Program-made: the position numbers and the translations under genes | Notes under the pieces: generated by a model | What the model was told of the DNA's origin: nothing | Database searches by the model: none | The model's input: only the letters and a program-made list of their open reading frames with translations | Source: Actinomycetota bacterium | GTDB taxonomy: Bacteria; Actinomycetota; Humimicrobiia; Humimicrobiales; Humimicrobiaceae | Assembly: GCA_016783995.1 (NCBI GenBank) | Contig: JADHVN010000018.1 | Coordinates: 1-17,411 of the forward strand | DNA length: 17,411 nucleotides | Reading direction: 5' to 3' | Shown here: one piece after another, positions 15,983 to 17,411 of the stretch | How positions within the stretch are numbered: position 1 is the first letter of the stretch | How the letters are laid out: the number at the start of each line of letters is the position of its first letter

Positions 15983-16097
15983 TTTACCTTCCAAAATCTG
16001 CACTGGTAAAAGGTTTTGGAAGGTGGAGGGCAGTTTAAAAAATGGGTGGTGACGAAACTCGTAGCAGCAAAGGGTTTCAGAGTTTCGTGAAGGCCAC
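15983..16097 (+). promoter_or_regulatory. Structured leader RNA before yjbQ with alternative pairings
   Basis: Helix B: ACCTTCCAAAA (15986-15996) pairs perfectly over 11 bp with TTTTGGAAGGT (16014-16024). A competing helix pairs TTTACC (15983-15988) with GGTAAA (16005-16010), so both cannot form at once. Helix C: ACGAAACTC (16052-16060) pairs with GAGTTTCGT (16080-16088). It is extended by GTGG (16046-16049) with CCAC (16094-16097) and has an alternative GAAAC (16054-16058) with GTTTC (16074-16078). The ribosome binding site AAAGGAGG (16107-16114) follows just after. The organisation suggests a cis-acting RNA switch. No match was recognised to the TPP, SAM, purine, fluoride, guanidine or cyclic-dinucleotide consensus. 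GGGTGGT (16044-16050) faintly recalls the T-box GGGTGG element, but the rest of that motif is absent. Confidence 0.45.
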
Positions 16098-16120
16098 TAT
16101 ATAAAAAAAGGAGGTTTAAA

Positions 16121-16621
16121 ATGACAGTACATCACGGTTCTTTTAAAGTTAAAAATGATAAAAGCAAACCAATATTTCATGATGTTACAGATAAGGTAGA
16201 GGAAATTGTCTTAACATCAAGTGTAGGAAATGGCATTGCAGTAGTTTTCTCCCAGCATACTACATGCAGTGTTATTATTCAGGAAGAGTGCCATGATACA
16301 ATTAATGATGGCACAAAATTTATCCTTCAAGATCTATTAGAAATATTTGATGATATAATACCGAAATGTATAAGGGAAGGACAGTATTTGCATCCAGGTC
16401 CAGAACACATCGATGTTGCCACTAAGGAATTAAATGAACACTCCACATGGAGTCTTAATACTGATGCTCATCTGCGTTCTTGTATTTTGGGACGTTCTGA
16501 ATCAATTCCTGTAATTGACGGAAAGCTTGAACTGGGTGATTTTGGTAAGATCTATTTTGTTGATTTTGACTCTGTACGCAAAAGAGAACGTAATGTTCAC
16601 ATTCAAATAGTTGGAGAATAG
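16121..16621 (+). CDS. yjbQ: YjbQ/UPF0047 family protein
   Basis: A 166-residue soluble cytoplasmic protein. Motifs are SQHTTCSVIIQEE (44-56), HPGPEHIDVA (91-100) and SLNTDAHLRSCILGRSESIPVIDGKLELGDFGKIYFVDFDSVRKRERNVHIQIVGE (111-166). The last is the unmistakable C-terminal signature of the family, with conserved N113, D115, H117 and the G-x-L-x-LG segment. The protein is slightly longer than the common 135-145 residue form because of a segment around 65-90. E. coli YjbQ has weak thiamin-phosphate synthase activity and is sometimes named secondary thiamine-phosphate synthase, but the true cellular role is unsettled. AAAGGAGG (16107-16114) lies 6 nt before the ATG. The gene follows the structured leader and is 54 nt before the TIM homologue, so the two are likely co-transcribed. 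Confidence 0.92.
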   Translation: MTVHHGSFKVKNDKSKPIFHDVTDKVEEIVLTSSVGNGIAVVFSQHTTCSVIIQEECHDTINDGTKFILQDLLEIFDDIIPKCIREGQYLHPGPEHIDVATKELNEHSTWSLNTDAHLRSCILGRSESIPVIDGKLELGDFGKIYFVDFDSVRKRERNVHIQIVGE

Positions 16622-16675
16622 GAAACTTTTTAACTATTTATTAAAAAACTTATTAAATTTTATAGGGATTTAAAA

Positions 16676-17389
16676 ATGTATAGAAAAATAAATTTAAAAC
16701 CACCGATATTTGAAATGGGACTAAAAGGGTATCTGTATGGGAAAGAAGCATTGGAATTTGCAAAGGCTGCTGACATTATTAGTAAAAAATACGAAGTTTC
16801 AATTATTTTTGATCCCCAGTATGTAGATATACCAAAAATAGTAGAGAAGACTGATAATCTCTATATATTTGCACAGCATATGGATTCTGTAGAAATTGGA
16901 AGGGGTATTGGCAGTATACTGCCTGAAGCATTAAAAGAAGCTGGTGTTATTGGAACAATTATAAATCATGCTGAGCATAGAACTGTACTAAGTGAGATTT
17001 ATAAGACAATAAAAAGAGCAGATGATGTTGGTCTTGCAACTTTAGTTTGTGCAGATTCTCCCCAGGAAGCAGCTGCAGTTGCACAGCTAAACCCAAATAT
17101 AGTACTTGCAGAACCTCCCCAGCTGATTGGGACTGGAAAACCAGTGGGAAAACTCTTAAAAGATTTTATATCCGAGACTATAGATCTGGTAAAAAAAATA
17201 AATCCAGAAATCATTATATGCAGCGGTGCTGGTATAAGAGATGCTGATGATATCAAAAAGATAATTAGACTTGGTGCTGAAGCAACAGGTTCCACAAGTG
17301 CAATCCTAAAAGCAGATGATCCTGCCAGAAAACTAGAGGAGATGATTAAAGCCCTAAAGGAAGTATGGTTAGAAACACATCCACATTAG
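16676..17389 (+). CDS. Archaeal-type triosephosphate isomerase homologue
   Basis: A 237-residue (beta/alpha)8-barrel protein matching the shorter archaeal TIM form (about 220-230 residues) rather than the bacterial form of about 250. Catalytic positions are present: NLK (N6, K8), NHAEHR (97-102, with H98) and AEPPQLIGTGKP (145-156, with E146 as the general base and the flexible loop). The phosphate-binding end is SGAGIRDADDIKK (183-195) and GSTSAILKADDP (205-216); archaeal enzymes usually show a variant such as GVLLASGVVKAKDP here. The expected reaction is interconversion of dihydroxyacetone phosphate and glyceraldehyde 3-phosphate. A paralogue acting on another phosphosugar is possible given the altered phosphate loop. 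AGGGA (16664-16668) lies 7 nt before the ATG. It lies behind yjbQ and immediately before another gene start. Confidence 0.82.
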   Translation: MYRKINLKPPIFEMGLKGYLYGKEALEFAKAADIISKKYEVSIIFDPQYVDIPKIVEKTDNLYIFAQHMDSVEIGRGIGSILPEALKEAGVIGTIINHAEHRTVLSEIYKTIKRADDVGLATLVCADSPQEAAAVAQLNPNIVLAEPPQLIGTGKPVGKLLKDFISETIDLVKKINPEIIICSGAGIRDADDIKKIIRLGAEATGSTSAILKADDPARKLEEMIKALKEVWLETHPH

Positions 17390-17403
17390 GAGGATTTTTG
17401 GTC

Positions 17404-17411
17404 ATGAAACC
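17404..17411 (+). CDS. Start of a further gene, cut by the window edge
   Basis: An ATG at 17404 (Met-Lys-Pro...) is preceded by AGGAGG (17388-17393), which overlaps the stop codon of the TIM homologue, at 10-nt spacing. The arrangement points to a downstream gene in the same operon. The two complete codons and two further bases present do not identify it. Confidence 0.45.

Noticed and set aside
16041..16090. T-box antiterminator or hammerhead ribozyme (GGGTGGT, CGAAAC).
   Set aside because: Only fragments match. The T-box ACCGCG continuation and the hammerhead CTGATGA core are missing, and yjbQ is not an aminoacylation gene.
1..17411. CRISPR array, insertion sequence, prophage or defence island.
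   Set aside because: No regularly spaced repeats, transposase, integrase, or recognisable defence genes were found on either strand.

Overview
The window looks like chromosomal DNA from a low-GC, probably strictly anaerobic bacterium. The base composition is strongly AT-rich, most genes have AGGAGG-like ribosome binding sites, and the lipoprotein, LytR-CpsA-Psr and TetR families are bacterial. The first large gene encodes an oxygen-sensitive type of Fe-S activase. An archaeal-style triosephosphate isomerase near the right end, and the lack of any phylogenetic marker, prevent a firmer placement. An uncultured anaerobic lineage or a low-GC clostridial-type organism both fit; this is inference only. 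No rRNA, tRNA, CRISPR array, transposase or phage gene was seen, so this is a mostly ordinary chromosomal stretch.

Left part (1-6969): a non-coding edge holds a 42-nt imperfect palindrome. Next is a short leftward XRE-type regulator whose N-terminus appears damaged. A rightward operon follows: a 1422-residue double-ATPase 2-hydroxyacyl-CoA dehydratase activase fused to dehydratase-like domains, a DegV fatty-acid-binding protein, and a STE24-like membrane M48 protease. The gaps are 34 and 13 nt.

Middle (6966-10459): a leftward SIMPL-domain lipoprotein gene overlaps the protease stop codon tail to tail. Across a divergent spacer lies a TetR regulator with a good promoter and a palindromic operator over its own transcription start, so autorepression is likely. 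An NAD-dependent epimerase/dehydratase follows. A leftward 70-residue Phd/YefM-like antitoxin has no visible toxin. A spacer of about 450 nt, about 11% GC by hand count over 10021-10440, precedes the next gene.

Right part (10460-17411): an 847-residue fusion joins an acyl-CoA/acyl-ACP synthetase, an acyl carrier domain and a PlsC acyltransferase, and looks like a one-polypeptide lipid-acylation machine. Next come a secreted DUF4214-LCP protein and a MATE exporter 5 nt behind it. A 207-nt spacer rich in inverted repeats, including mutually exclusive pairings, leads into yjbQ (UPF0047), an archaeal-type triosephosphate isomerase homologue, and the first codons of another gene.

Lipid chemistry recurs (acyl-CoA activase, DegV, AMP ligase-ACP-PlsC), but nothing in the sequence ties these genes into one pathway. 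The most distinctive signals are the structured leader before yjbQ, the ligase-ACP-acyltransferase fusion, the DUF4214-LCP fusion, and the archaeal-type TIM next to yjbQ.
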